From positions 434,001 to 498,000 of the forward strand of contig JAHLLS010000001.1 in assembly GCA_020444045.1 (NCBI GenBank): a stretch of 64,000 bases of DNA, read 5' to 3'. The position numbers and the translations under genes are program-made. Positions 1 to 8,914 of this stretch are shown here, piece by piece; position 1 is the first letter of the stretch; each line of letters opens with the position of its first letter. The stretch is from Deltaproteobacteria bacterium. GTDB taxonomy: Bacteria > Desulfobacterota > Desulfobacteria > Desulfobacterales > UBA5852. The notes under the pieces were generated by a model. That model made no database searches, was not told where the DNA came from, and saw nothing but the letters and a program-made list of their open reading frames with translations.

Positions 1-1
1 C

Positions 2-631
2 TTTATTGCGGCCGCGGGTCCCATTGTCCGCCAGCGCTATCCGCGTCTTGATACGCCGGACTACACCTCGATCATTGACGACCGCAGCTACCAGCGCTTA
101 ATCGGTGTGATCGAGGACGCGCGCGCCAAAGGGGCCACGGTGGTCAACCTGCTCGAGGGAGCGGCCCCGGACCCGGATTTGCGCAAAATACCCCCGACGA
201 TTCTGCGGGACGTGACCGATGACATGGAAGTGATGCAGCACGAGATTTTCGGCCCGCTGCTGCCGATCAAGCCCTATCGCACCCTGGACGAGGCGCTGGC
301 CTATATCAACGGCCATGAGCGCCCGCTGGCCCTCTACTTGTTTTCCAATGACCGCCAGGTTCGGGAGACCGTTCTCTCCCGCACCATGTCCGGGGGCGTC
401 AGCATCAATGACTGTGCCATGCACGTGGCCCAGCATGACATGCCCTTTGGCGGTATCGGCAACAGCGGCATGGGGCAGTATCACGGCTACGAGGGGTTTG
501 CCGAGTTCTCCAAGCTGCGGCCTGTTTTTCAGCAGGCGGCCCGGCCGCTGGGCGCATCCTTCCTCTACCCGCCCTATGGCAAGGCCTTTGGCACCATGTA
601 CAAAATACTGATCAAGATGCGATGGGTGTAG
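2..631 (+). CDS. Aldehyde dehydrogenase, C-terminal part (coniferyl-aldehyde-dehydrogenase-like)
   Basis: The reading frame is open from the window edge and stops at 629-631, so the N-terminal half, which would carry the NAD-binding core, lies outside. The visible 209 residues show the C-terminal ALDH landmarks: an EIFGPLLPI motif, the following glycine/asparagine-rich stretch GGVSIND, and PFGGIGNSGMG near the end. The tail with a hydrophobic KILIKMRW end resembles the class 3 / coniferyl aldehyde dehydrogenase subgroup that often associates with membranes. The family oxidises aldehydes to carboxylic acids with NAD(P)+. The catalytic cysteine is not in view, so activity cannot be judged. Substrate is unknown. 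Confidence 0.9.
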   Translation, partial: FIAAAGPIVRQRYPRLDTPDYTSIIDDRSYQRLIGVIEDARAKGATVVNLLEGAAPDPDLRKIPPTILRDVTDDMEVMQHEIFGPLLPIKPYRTLDEALAYINGHERPLALYLFSNDRQVRETVLSRTMSGGVSINDCAMHVAQHDMPFGGIGNSGMGQYHGYEGFAEFSKLRPVFQQAARPLGASFLYPPYGKAFGTMYKILIKMRWV

Positions 632-793
632 GCGTCTTGGGGGATTTTTCTCCGCTTGAGCCGGGATGGTTTTCTCGTCAATGCGCGGCATGTGGCAAAA
701 GGGAAAGAACCCATTCTCTTCAACGTCGGTAACACCTATTCAGGCATGCCCCGAAATCGTTCCTAAGTGGTGGATGATCTCAGAAGCGGGGCT

Positions 794-2059
794 TCATGGG
801 GTCGGGGACTGGTGGTAGGTGAAGAAGTTGTCCCAGGTGTGATCCAGCTTGGCCTTGGCTTCCGCCAGGGGAAGGACTTCCAGGTGGTCGCCGTGGTGTT
901 GCAGCAGTCCCCAACGCGCCAGTTTGGCCAGCGCGTCGGCAACTTCGAAGTCGATGGCGCAATCCCAATCTTTTTCCAGCCAGGATTCAACCGCCTCGTC
1001 CAACTGCCGACGGGTCAGCCCATTACCACTTTGTGCTAAAAATAAATAAGCCAGCAGGGCTTCTTTGAATTCTTCTTCTTCGGCCGCGTCGATGAGATGA
1101 TGGAAAACCCCAGCATTATTGTCCAGGTTCTTGAAATAGAGATTTTCAGACAGGGCTTTCATGAAGCGTAGTTTGCGGTTTTTGAATTTACTGATCTGCT
1201 TGAACAAAAAGCCGCCTAATGCCAACATCCCCAACCCCAGCGCCACCAAGTGCTTCTGATTGATCTCCACCGCGGTGTCGCGCAAGCCTAGCCAGAACGC
1301 CACCAGGCCACCGACCAGTGCCAGGGAGGCGCCCAGTTTGGAGACCACCACGACCACGCCGCTTACGGCGGCCGGAATGCCGATGATCAGCTTGTCGATG
1401 GTTTTCATGCGCACTTCACTGTTGGGAAAGAGCATTTCCAGATCCGCTTTGGGGACGTTCTGGAAAAGTTTGATCAGGGTGGCCCCGGGTTGATAGGGAA
1501 GATTCTTGCGATCGGCCGCCTTGAAATAGGATTCCTCCTTGAATTTGATATAGACCACCACCCGGTCGTAGTTGGTGAACGTCGTGGGGGTTTTTTTCAG
1601 GCCCGCGAACGAAACCAGGGTTTCCTGCTGCAGGCGCTCGCCCCGCCGGAAAAATAGCACTTCTTCGAAATCATCGAAATCGACCGCCAGGCGAATTTTG
1701 AAAAGCGATTCCTCGGCGAGAGCTTCTTTTAAATCGGCATCCGTTATGGGTTCGAAATTGGCGGCATCCAGCAAGGTGTTCATTTGTTGAACAAAGGATT
1801 TCTGGTGTGTCAGCAGGGCCTCCCGGTCCAGCGGTTTCAATGAACGGGTGTCGGCATCGGGGTTGAATGGGGCGTAGGCGTCCTTGAGGGACTCCAGTAG
1901 CTGGTGGTATTCAAAATGCAGAAGGGCTCCCAGAATGCGGTGGAAGTCATTGAAGTGGGTTTCGGCCTTGTTCGGCACCAGCCCGGCGTCGCGACACATG
2001 GCGATGAGGTCGGATTTGCGAAACGGGATGAAGCGGCCGCGCAGTTTGGGGTCTGTCAT
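794..2059 (-). CDS. DUF3754 / TMEM143-family membrane protein
   Basis: A 421-residue protein starting at ATG 2059 behind a GGAG ribosome-binding site about 9 nt upstream. Residues about 115-220 carry the DUF3754 signature region (RRGERLQQETLV, YDRVVVYIKFKEE, GATLIKLFQNVPKADLEMLFP), followed by two hydrophobic segments at about 224-258 and 270-288 and a soluble C-terminal domain. The family is shared with mitochondrial TMEM143 and has no proven biochemical role. The gene diverges from the large 1033-residue gene at 2499 across 439 bases, so shared regulation is possible but not shown. Confidence 0.8.
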   Translation of the reverse strand: MTDPKLRGRFIPFRKSDLIAMCRDAGLVPNKAETHFNDFHRILGALLHFEYHQLLESLKDAYAPFNPDADTRSLKPLDREALLTHQKSFVQQMNTLLDAANFEPITDADLKEALAEESLFKIRLAVDFDDFEEVLFFRRGERLQQETLVSFAGLKKTPTTFTNYDRVVVYIKFKEESYFKAADRKNLPYQPGATLIKLFQNVPKADLEMLFPNSEVRMKTIDKLIIGIPAAVSGVVVVVSKLGASLALVGGLVAFWLGLRDTAVEINQKHLVALGLGMLALGGFLFKQISKFKNRKLRFMKALSENLYFKNLDNNAGVFHHLIDAAEEEEFKEALLAYLFLAQSGNGLTRRQLDEAVESWLEKDWDCAIDFEVADALAKLARWGLLQHHGDHLEVLPLAEAKAKLDHTWDNFFTYHQSPTP

Positions 2060-2498
2060 GATCGTGCTCCGAATCAGGATGGTTGGGTAGGCGTGCCGGA
2101 GGTTGGAAACACGCCGGGATTCGCCTTCGGCCGCCAGTCCCTTCGCTGTTGCCGAAATCCCCGTGCAATATGGCCTCTTCGGGCGTGGGCGTCAAGGACG
2201 GGATGTCCAGGAGACCGGGAATCACTGCAAGCCGGCTACATCACAAGGGGTTGGAGATCACGGGCAGCGGCTGCAGAAAGCGGGTGATATTCGACGTGAC
2301 GGCATGGCATGGACCTTGTCGAATTGTTAGAAAATTGTTAGAATCGTTTCAAATCCCGACTTAACGCGCAGGGACGACATGGCTGCAAAACGGCTTTTTC
2401 CCTTTATACCAAGCCGTATCCATGTGTCACCTTGACGTCAGGCAGGCCCCAGCGTTTTTTAACCATGAATCGGGTCATTTTTAGCCACCGATCGTGTT
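2060..2498. other. Divergent intergenic region, 439 bp
   Basis: No convincing gene lies here; short open frames have no usable start context and no protein-like composition. The region must hold the promoters of the divergent DUF3754 gene and the 1033-residue gene. The one structured signal is the direct repeat described separately at 2323-2343. Confidence 0.5.
2323..2343. promoter_or_regulatory. Tandem ATTGTTAGAA direct repeat (possible operator)
   Basis: Two identical 10-mers ATTGTTAGAA start at 2323 and 2334. Their starts are 11 bp apart, one helical turn, in an A/T-rich patch of an otherwise GC-rich intergenic region between divergent genes. This is the geometry of a tandem binding site for a dimeric regulator, but no regulator is identified and chance cannot be excluded. 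Confidence 0.3.
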
Positions 2499-5400
2499 GT
2501 GTCGGGCGAATGGGACACCATGTACAGCGAAGAACACCATACAGAAAAACAGCCACCGGGCCAGAGCCCAGATCCTGACGCGTTGCCGCCGGTTTCGCGT
2601 CTGCTGTTCGATCGGCGTGACAATGAACTCATCGAGATCATCTGTGCCGTCCTTCGCCAGGACAAAGATCTGAGCTATGCCCGGAAGCAGTATTACGGCT
2701 ATTTTCACCCCCACGGCATCAAGGAAATGGCGGAATCAAGAAGCCTGCGCATTGCCTATGCCATGGTGCACCTCCTAACCTCGCTGGAAATCGGCCGGAT
2801 GGACGACCGCCTCAGCGCCCTGCGTTCGCTGAAAGACGAAGTGCTGGACACGGCCGAAGGCTCCATGCCCAAAAACACGGCCCGGATCCTGCTGCAGATC
2901 ATGAAGGAACTGGTGCGGGCTCGTGGCGACCACTACCGCCAGCTTGAGTTGGCGCACGATTTTCGCATTACGGCTATGGGGCAGCCCCGTATCGTGCGCA
3001 AGCAATTACTGCGCTACCATCTTCTGGAAATGCCGGAAGAATGGAACCAGGTGACCTTTGACGACCATGTGCATGACGTCAATACCAAAGGACGCAAGTC
3101 TTCCACCCATTTGATCATGGACGCCTGGATCAAGGGTATCCGACGTCTGCGGGTGGTGCATTACAATTATATCGAGCCCCGGTTTGCCGCCGAATTGCTG
3201 GAAGCGGCCGAGATCCTGGATATCGATGTGCGCATCGGCATTGAGTTCCCGGCGCGCTACCGCGATCGCTTTATCCAGTTGATCTGGACCCCGCGCGGGT
3301 TTGCCGATGCCCAATCCTTTTTGTGTTTTTTAGAGGAACCCGCCGTCAGTCAGCTGATGCAGGAAGGGCGGGCCCTTTCGCGCTATCAGCAGGCCTATGT
3401 CATGGCCATATTGGAGGCCTTCAACACAGTTCACCTACAACACATCAACGACCAGTATGACGTGGAGCTTAGTCCGATCGATCCAAAGGAATTCCTGGCC
3501 TTCGTCGGCATGGGTCAGCGATCTATCCTTCACCTGGAAGCCTTTGTCCGCCAGAAAATGCTGGCGGCCCTGCAGACCAAGGCGGCGGTCCTGCGAGAGC
3601 GCTACCCCGCGGCTGACGAAGCCGCCCGCAAGGAGATTTCCCGCTGGTTCGAAGTGTGGAATGGACGGGATCTGGAAGCGCTGGCGGCGGACTACCTGAA
3701 GCCATCGAATAATCCGGGAATTCCCCATCCCATGCAACCGAAGGGGGGGGATCAAGAGCCGTCCTTGCTGACCCTCACGCCCAGACAGCTGCTGGAGCGC
3801 CTGGCCGTTCTGCAGGCCGGCTACCGTATCACCCTGAACCTGACCCACCTTCAGGTGGGGGATGTGCTGGAGTTGATTTACGATTGCGATGGCATGATTT
3901 CACGTCTGGAAATCTTTAACCTGAAAGATTGGGCCACGGCCCAGACGGCCCATATCGAAACCATCAGTCGTCTTCAGGAAGCCATCAATGAACAGAACCC
4001 CATCGCTCTGAAGCGGATTATCCTGGAAATTATCGCATCGGTGGAAAAGGCGGCCGAGGGGGATCCGGACAAGCGCGCGCAGATCGAAAAGCTCACCTAT
4101 ATCCTGCACGACATCATCGGCCTACAGGCGCTTTACAAGGGAAAACCCCTCAAGGCCCGGATCGGCAGCGATTCCACCGGTAGAACGCTTCGTATTCATG
4201 GGATGGGTCTGGCCGTGATCGAGAGTCTGCCGCGACGAGCCTGGAACCGGATCAAACGCGATATCGGGGCCGGGCGCGCCATGATTCCGATGCGGATCCC
4301 CGTCCATAAGCGCCAGACATTGGTGCCCCGCCGGGAAGCCAATGCGCATCGCCGTCCGGCCCATCGCTTGAGTGCCTGGCTGCCGGGCTTGCGCTATCTC
4401 GGCCATGACCGTGTTGTGGACTGGGCGGTTCTGGGCGATGCCTCCAGCATGACGTCGCATGGAAACCTGGTCACGTTGGGCGGGGTGCAAAAGACAGTCG
4501 ACAACCACTTGCGGTTGACACCGCCGGCACTGGGAAAAACACGGCCGCGCCTGTCCTGGACCTATCTCAACTCCAACCTGCGCAACTGCATCAAGGTGCT
4601 GATCGGGTTTATCCCGGCATTTGCCACCTTTGCCCTGACCAAGGACTGGTGGCTGCTGGCCTATTGCGGAGCGTTTATCTGGTTCGGCATTACCGGCTTG
4701 CGCAATATTCTGCAATCGGTGCTGGGCGGTGGTGGGCTGCGCCGTTCGCCGCTGTTGCGGTGGAACGCCTATGTCAGCTGGGATCGGATTGCCGACTCCC
4801 TGCTTTTTACCGGATTTTCCGTGCCGCTGCTGGATTTTGTGGCCAAAACGGTGATTCTTGACAATGTGTTCAATATCAACACCACCACCCAGCCGGTAGC
4901 CCTCTACACCTTTATGGCCCTTACCAACGGCATCTACCTGTCCAGCCACAATGCTTTCCGGGGCTTGCCGCGCGGGGCCGTCCTGGGCAATTTCTTTCGC
5001 AGCATCCTTTCCATTCCCATCGCCATCCTGTTCAACTTGGCACTGGGCGGCCTGCTGACGTTTGCGGGCGTTGGCACGGCCAACCTGATCCTTCAGAAAT
5101 GGGCCGCCGTGATCAGCAAGGCCGCTTCCGACATGGTGGCCGGCATCATCGAGGGCACAGCGGATCGTTTCAAGAACATTCAAATGCGCTCCCGCGAATA
5201 TCGCAAGAAGCTCGCGGCCCTGTTTGACATCTACGCGCAACTGGAACTGCTTTTTCCCGAGTCGCGCACCCTGGAGATTCTCGACAAGCCCGCCCAGTAT
5301 CGCAAGCGGGCCAATGCCGAAGCGCGTGATATGGAAAAAATTATTTTTATCCACGCCCTCGATCTCCTCTATTTCTATATGTACCAGCCCCGTGCCCGGA

Positions 5401-5600
5401 GCGCCCTGCTCCAGCTTCTGGGAACCCTCACGGAAGAGGAGCGCCACATTCTCATCACGGCCCAGATGACCCTTCTGCGCAAGCGTGAAATCAGCCAGAT
5501 GTTCATCGATGGCGTCCTTGGCCAGGATTTCGCACGGGCCTTGTCGTTTTATTTGTCCTGCTATCCGGGCTATCTGAAAACCCTCAAACAGTTTGCCTGA
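2499..5600 (+). CDS. Large membrane protein with PHP-like N-terminal half, function unknown
   Basis: A 1033-residue protein from GTG 2499; ATG 2520 is an alternative start seven codons in. Neither start has a strong ribosome-binding site. Residues about 185-260 resemble the PHP phosphoesterase fold: a DDHVHDVNTKG stretch like the metal-binding DxHxH motif, then an alpha/beta run ending in VRIGIEF, like the second PHP motif. The rest of the catalytic motif set is not obvious, so this is a distant or inactive relative at best. Residues about 690-870 hold several hydrophobic segments (for example IKVLIGFIPAFATFAL and FRSILSIPIAILFNLALGG) interspersed with polar loops, followed by a helical cytoplasmic-type tail. 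No close family is recognised. It diverges from the DUF3754 gene. Confidence 0.85.
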   Translation: MSGEWDTMYSEEHHTEKQPPGQSPDPDALPPVSRLLFDRRDNELIEIICAVLRQDKDLSYARKQYYGYFHPHGIKEMAESRSLRIAYAMVHLLTSLEIGRMDDRLSALRSLKDEVLDTAEGSMPKNTARILLQIMKELVRARGDHYRQLELAHDFRITAMGQPRIVRKQLLRYHLLEMPEEWNQVTFDDHVHDVNTKGRKSSTHLIMDAWIKGIRRLRVVHYNYIEPRFAAELLEAAEILDIDVRIGIEFPARYRDRFIQLIWTPRGFADAQSFLCFLEEPAVSQLMQEGRALSRYQQAYVMAILEAFNTVHLQHINDQYDVELSPIDPKEFLAFVGMGQRSILHLEAFVRQKMLAALQTKAAVLRERYPAADEAARKEISRWFEVWNGRDLEALAADYLKPSNNPGIPHPMQPKGGDQEPSLLTLTPRQLLERLAVLQAGYRITLNLTHLQVGDVLELIYDCDGMISRLEIFNLKDWATAQTAHIETISRLQEAINEQNPIALKRIILEIIASVEKAAEGDPDKRAQIEKLTYILHDIIGLQALYKGKPLKARIGSDSTGRTLRIHGMGLAVIESLPRRAWNRIKRDIGAGRAMIPMRIPVHKRQTLVPRREANAHRRPAHRLSAWLPGLRYLGHDRVVDWAVLGDASSMTSHGNLVTLGGVQKTVDNHLRLTPPALGKTRPRLSWTYLNSNLRNCIKVLIGFIPAFATFALTKDWWLLAYCGAFIWFGITGLRNILQSVLGGGGLRRSPLLRWNAYVSWDRIADSLLFTGFSVPLLDFVAKTVILDNVFNINTTTQPVALYTFMALTNGIYLSSHNAFRGLPRGAVLGNFFRSILSIPIAILFNLALGGLLTFAGVGTANLILQKWAAVISKAASDMVAGIIEGTADRFKNIQMRSREYRKKLAALFDIYAQLELLFPESRTLEILDKPAQYRKRANAEARDMEKIIFIHALDLLYFYMYQPRARSALLQLLGTLTEEERHILITAQMTLLRKREISQMFIDGVLGQDFARALSFYLSCYPGYLKTLKQFA

Positions 5601-5732
5601 TGAGTGCTGGATTCAGAAGGCGGTTCTGGCAGGAACTGAGCAGGTGGTGCCGCGGCGCTGATTTTTTCGGGGTGCGGCGGTGGTGGTGTTCAAATGATGG
5701 GGTAAAGACGGGAGTGGCTTGGGCCAGGCCGC

Positions 5733-5750
5733 GGCCCTTGATCAAGGGCC
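5733..5750. repeat. 18-bp perfect palindrome GGCCCTTGATCAAGGGCC
   Basis: A perfect self-complementary 18-mer lies between the convergent 3' ends of the 1033-residue gene and the small basic-protein gene. It could form a hairpin in either transcript, but lacks an adjoining T tract, so a role as a bidirectional terminator is only a possibility; a protein-binding site is the alternative. Confidence 0.35.
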
Positions 5751-5792
5751 GGGATCGGTCAAGGGGCAATCCGTATCAGGGTCGTATCCGGT

Positions 5793-6002
5793 TCAGGGGG
5801 CAAGCGGTTCATCGGCGGGCGCTTCCGGATCTTCATTGGTTTCCGGTTTCGGCGCAAGCAGGTCAACGTCACTATCCGCTTCGACGGGCGTTTCTTCCTC
5901 GGTTTCCTTTTTCGCCATCCGGCGTTGCCGTTTTTCTTCCTGCTTTTTTTTGCGTTCTAATTCTTTTTGACGTTTTTTAAACGAGAAATTAGATCTTGCC
6001 AT
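5793..6002 (-). CDS. Small highly charged protein, function unknown
   Basis: A 69-residue protein starting at ATG 6002 with an AAGGAG site 9 nt upstream. The first 30 residues are strongly basic and probably helical (FSFKKRQKELERKKKQEEKR). The second half is acidic and proline-rich. It follows the cold-shock gene on the same strand, separated by a clear terminator hairpin, so it is probably transcribed separately. Short basic proteins of this shape occur beside cold-shock genes in related bacteria, but no function is established. Its composition and good start signal favour a real gene. Confidence 0.65.
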   Translation of the reverse strand: MARSNFSFKKRQKELERKKKQEEKRQRRMAKKETEEETPVEADSDVDLLAPKPETNEDPEAPADEPLAP

Positions 6003-6047
6003 AGGGCGATCTCCTTGATGAAAAACATGAGAGGGGGATAAGAAAAG

Positions 6048-6091
6048 AAAGAGGCATTTCTTCAGTCAGCGAAGAAATGCCTCTTTTTTAA
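6048..6091 (-). terminator. Intrinsic terminator, usable in both directions
   Basis: A perfect 16-bp stem (6048-6063 with 6071-6086) with a 7-nt loop. On the minus strand it follows the cold-shock gene and leads into a T-rich run; on the plus strand it is followed by a T tract as well. Confidence 0.85.
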
Positions 6092-6103
6092 CCGGGCGGG
6101 GAA

Positions 6104-6304
6104 CTAAACTACCGTGACATTGGCTGCTGCCGGACCTTTCGGGCCCTGCTCTACATCAAAGGTAACTCGGTCGCCCTCGCTGAGGGATTTAAAACCGGTC
6201 GCATTGATTGCGGAATGATGGACGAATACATCCGGTCCGTCTTCCTGCTCAATGAATCCGAATCCTTTTTGATCGTTAAACCACTTTACTGTTCCATTGG
6301 CCAT
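6104..6304 (-). CDS. cspA: Cold-shock protein, CspA family
   Basis: A complete 66-residue CSD protein. RNP1-type KGFGFI and RNP2-type VFVHHS motifs are both present, after the canonical GTVKWFNDQ opening. These small beta-barrel proteins bind single-stranded RNA and DNA and melt RNA structure. The ATG at 6304 follows a near-perfect AGGAGG site 8 nt upstream. A roughly 118-nt leader, if the proposed promoter at 6429-6457 is right, fits the long structured leaders typical of this family. Which paralogue it is cannot be decided from one copy. Confidence 0.95.
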   Translation of the reverse strand: MANGTVKWFNDQKGFGFIEQEDGPDVFVHHSAINATGFKSLSEGDRVTFDVEQGPKGPAAANVTVV

Positions 6305-6755
6305 GATATTATCCTCCTTTCTTCAAATTTTCAACGTCGCCTGCTGGAGGATGCCATCTTGATCAATGGGGTTTTCCTTCAGAATGCTCCTGGTTCACCA
6401 GAATGGTGAAACCGTGTTGATTTGCATAACGATAGGCTTTCTTGTGGCAGAAAGCAAGTGAATATCTCTTTTTTTACAATAATTAGGTCAAATTGTGGGG
6501 AAATAGGACAAGTTAACCCATATGTTGTGTTTCTAAGACCTTCGGCCATGGCATCATGTGGTTAAGGGGGTGGCTTTTTTCCACCCTGATCCGCCGTGGT
6601 GGCCGTTCACTGCAACCAGTGTTCATCGTTCGCTGGAGATATGCCTTGCCGGTCGTGATCCTTGCCAAAAAGTGGTTTTCTGTCACCAATCATATTCGGT
6701 TGTATGACCAACACATTGTTGGATGCCAAAAATCTCGAACAAGGAGCGGGGCAAA
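6305..6755. other. Intergenic region with cold-shock leader and promoter area
   Basis: The right end must also hold the promoter of the plus-strand FAD oxidoreductase. The left part is the probable untranslated leader of the minus-strand cold-shock gene and contains a perfect 7-bp hairpin with a 3-nt loop (6394-6410, TTCACCA-GAA-TGGTGAA). No gene is visible. Confidence 0.5.
6429..6457 (-). promoter_or_regulatory. Candidate sigma70-type promoter of the cold-shock gene
   Basis: On the minus strand TTGCTT (6457-6452) and TATCGT (6434-6429) are separated by exactly 17 nt. Transcription would begin near 6422. Only a consensus match by eye; the A/T-rich flank offers alternatives. Confidence 0.35.
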
Positions 6756-8129
6756 ATGGAATCGAAACCCTTCAGCGAAAAAAGCTACTGGCTGTCGACC
6801 CGGGATTATGCACCGGGTCAACCCTTGTCCGCCGATATCGATGTCGATGTGGCGATCGTCGGGGGCGGATTCACCGGCCTTTCCACGGCCTATCACCTGA
6901 AAAAGAAAGAACCGGGGCTGCGCATCGCCATCCTGGAGAGCGAGGTGATCGGATTCGGCGCCAGTGGGCGCAACGGCGGTTTCAACATGACCCTGTTCGG
7001 GCTTACCCTGGGAATCACGGCCCTGCGGTTTGGCAAGAGGAAAGCCCGGGAGGCCCACCTTTACATGGAAAAGGCGGTGGACCTGCTGCGGGATCTGGTG
7101 GCTGAACTGGACCTGGACTGCGATTATGAGCATCCCGGATTTCTCCGGGTGGCCACTTCCGAGAAATACAGAGCGCGCATTCTGGAAGAGATTGAACTGG
7201 CCCACAAGCTGGGCCTGGGCGGCATCGAGTGGCTGGACAAGGCGCAACTGGAACGGGAAGTCCGCAGCCCCATGTACCTTGGAGCCTGGTGGGAACCGCG
7301 CTGCGGCATCCTGAACCCGGCTAAACTGGCCTGGAGCTGGAAAGCGGTCATCACCCGCATGGGCGTTGCGGTCTACGAACGCAGTCCGGTGGCGGAGATA
7401 TCCCGGCAGGGTGGAAACGTCGTGTTGACCACCACCAGAGGCCGGGTCAGAGCCGACAAGGCGGTCATGGCCACCAACGCCTGGTCACACTTTTTTCCGC
7501 AGCTGCGCACCAAACAGGTTCCGGTCTGGACCCACATTGTCCTCACGGAGCCCATCCCTGAAAAAGTGTTTGCCGAAATCGGTTGGCAAAATCGCCAGGG
7601 TATCGAGGATGCCCGCAACCTGGTCCATTACTACCGGCTGACCGAGGACAATCGCCTGCTCATGGGCGGACGGGATGTCTCGGTTACCGCTTCCGGCGAT
7701 GATATGGATCAGGATCTCGCCCCGGCCACTTTTGCCGGGCTGAAAGAGGACGTACGCCAGCTGTTCCCGGCCCTTAAGGACATCCGCTTCACCCACGAAT
7801 GGGGCGGTCCGGTCTCGGTCCCGCTGGATATGGCGCCAGCCCTTGGCTACCTGGGAGACAAAAACGTGGTTTACAGCCTGGGCTGCGTCGGTCACGGTGT
7901 AAGCCTGACCCATCTCAATGGGAAAACGCTCAGTGACATGGTGCTGGGCCGGCAGACCGATCTGACCGAGGTGTTTTTCGTCAACCGGCGGACCATTCCC
8001 TGGCCGCCCAAACTCCTGCGAAACATGGCAATCAAGGCGATCGTCGGATACATGCACTGGGAAGACCGGCGCTTCGACGCCCCGGCGGCCGATCCGTCCA
8101 CATCCACACCAGAAAGGACGGTACCATGA
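6756..8129 (+). CDS. FAD-dependent amine/amino-acid oxidoreductase (DAO family)
   Basis: The start is ATG 6756 (457 residues), because AAGGAG lies 9 nt upstream; an in-frame ATG at 6723 lacks such a site. The Rossmann dinucleotide motif GGGFTG is at residues 36-41 after VDVAIV, followed by GASGRNGG, typical of the glycine oxidase / gamma-glutamylputrescine oxidase branch of the DAO family. The C-terminal half contains GGRDVS and the flavin-binding segment [15 protein letters not shown]. Such enzymes oxidise primary or secondary amines with release of the aldehyde or keto product. The substrate cannot be inferred: no polyamine or sarcosine genes are beside it. It stands alone between the cold-shock gene and a convergent acetyltransferase. 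Confidence 0.85.
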   Translation: MESKPFSEKSYWLSTRDYAPGQPLSADIDVDVAIVGGGFTGLSTAYHLKKKEPGLRIAILESEVIGFGASGRNGGFNMTLFGLTLGITALRFGKRKAREAHLYMEKAVDLLRDLVAELDLDCDYEHPGFLRVATSEKYRARILEEIELAHKLGLGGIEWLDKAQLEREVRSPMYLGAWWEPRCGILNPAKLAWSWKAVITRMGVAVYERSPVAEISRQGGNVVLTTTRGRVRADKAVMATNAWSHFFPQLRTKQVPVWTHIVLTEPIPEKVFAEIGWQNRQGIEDARNLVHYYRLTEDNRLLMGGRDVSVTASGDDMDQDLAPATFAGLKEDVRQLFPALKDIRFTHEWGGPVSVPLDMAPALGYLGDKNVVYSLGCVGHGVSLTHLNGKTLSDMVLGRQTDLTEVFFVNRRTIPWPPKLLRNMAIKAIVGYMHWEDRRFDAPAADPSTSTPERTVP

Positions 8130-8307
8130 TCATCACGAATCATGTCGCCGGATTGCGGAAGCTTTCATCTGGCGCGGCATGAAACGACGTTTGCGGATCG
8201 GCCCGAAGCGATCGGCAGCGAAGGGCCAGATGCCAGACATAACTGAAAAGGCAATGCACGGGGCAGGTGATGGTGTGAGGTTTCAGTGCGCCTATTTTTC
8301 GTTCTGT

Positions 8308-8787
8308 TTATAATTCGAAGTGCATATAGGTCACATCAAACGGCAGATGTTCGAATTGGCGGGTTTCTTTTTCGATAAACCCCAACCCCCGGTACCAATT
8401 TTTGAGAATGTCGTGGGCCGCGATGATCCCGATACTGATAATCTGTACCTGTTTGGATCGGGCATAGGCCATGATGTGGCCGACCAGGGCCGCACCGACG
8501 CCCTGGTGACGATATGGGGGCCGCACGGACAGCCGGTTCAAGTAGGCTGTTTCAGGGTCGGGCTGTTCGAAGGCCACACATCCGGCAAGAGTGTTTTCAG
8601 CCTTGTAAAGGAAATATTCCTCGCCTCTTTGGAAATCGGACAAGACCCAATCCTGGGTGCAAAAAGAGGGGTGTTTGGGATTGTTTTCCTGGGTGAGGTT
8701 GAACATTTGCGCCACATCGCGGTGCGATTCGCGGACAATCGCGGCAATCTGTTCGGCGTCTTCTTGGGTGGCCCGGAGGATGTTCAT
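8308..8787 (-). CDS. GNAT-family N-acetyltransferase
   Basis: A 159-residue GNAT protein when started at ATG 8787 (NILRATQEDAEQIAAIV), the usual opening of the family; ATG 8805 is an alternative and neither has a strong ribosome-binding site. The acetyl-CoA motif A is clear (LSVRPPYRHQGVGAALVGHI), with the beta-bulge GCVAFEQ before it and YRGLGF near the C terminus. It would transfer an acetyl group from acetyl-CoA to an unknown amine. It is convergent with the FAD oxidoreductase and shows no operon partner. Confidence 0.8.
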   Translation of the reverse strand: MNILRATQEDAEQIAAIVRESHRDVAQMFNLTQENNPKHPSFCTQDWVLSDFQRGEEYFLYKAENTLAGCVAFEQPDPETAYLNRLSVRPPYRHQGVGAALVGHIMAYARSKQVQIISIGIIAAHDILKNWYRGLGFIEKETRQFEHLPFDVTYMHFEL

Positions 8788-8914
8788 CTTCTTCTTTCTA
8801 TTCATGAAAGCGCGGTTGACTTTCCAAAGCCGTCGTTGAATCTGACAGAAAGTGCCAGTGAAAAGGAAATGTAATCCTAAGGGCAATCGCCCTAAAGCGT
8901 CAATCAACGGTCAT

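Noticed and set aside
4122-5447. Long minus-strand open frame opposite the 1033-residue gene
   Set aside because: Antisense shadow of a strongly coding GC-rich gene; no start signal and low-complexity His/Gln/Gly-rich translation.
5733-5750. Perfect palindrome as a proven terminator
   Set aside because: No T tract on either side; reported only as a repeat.
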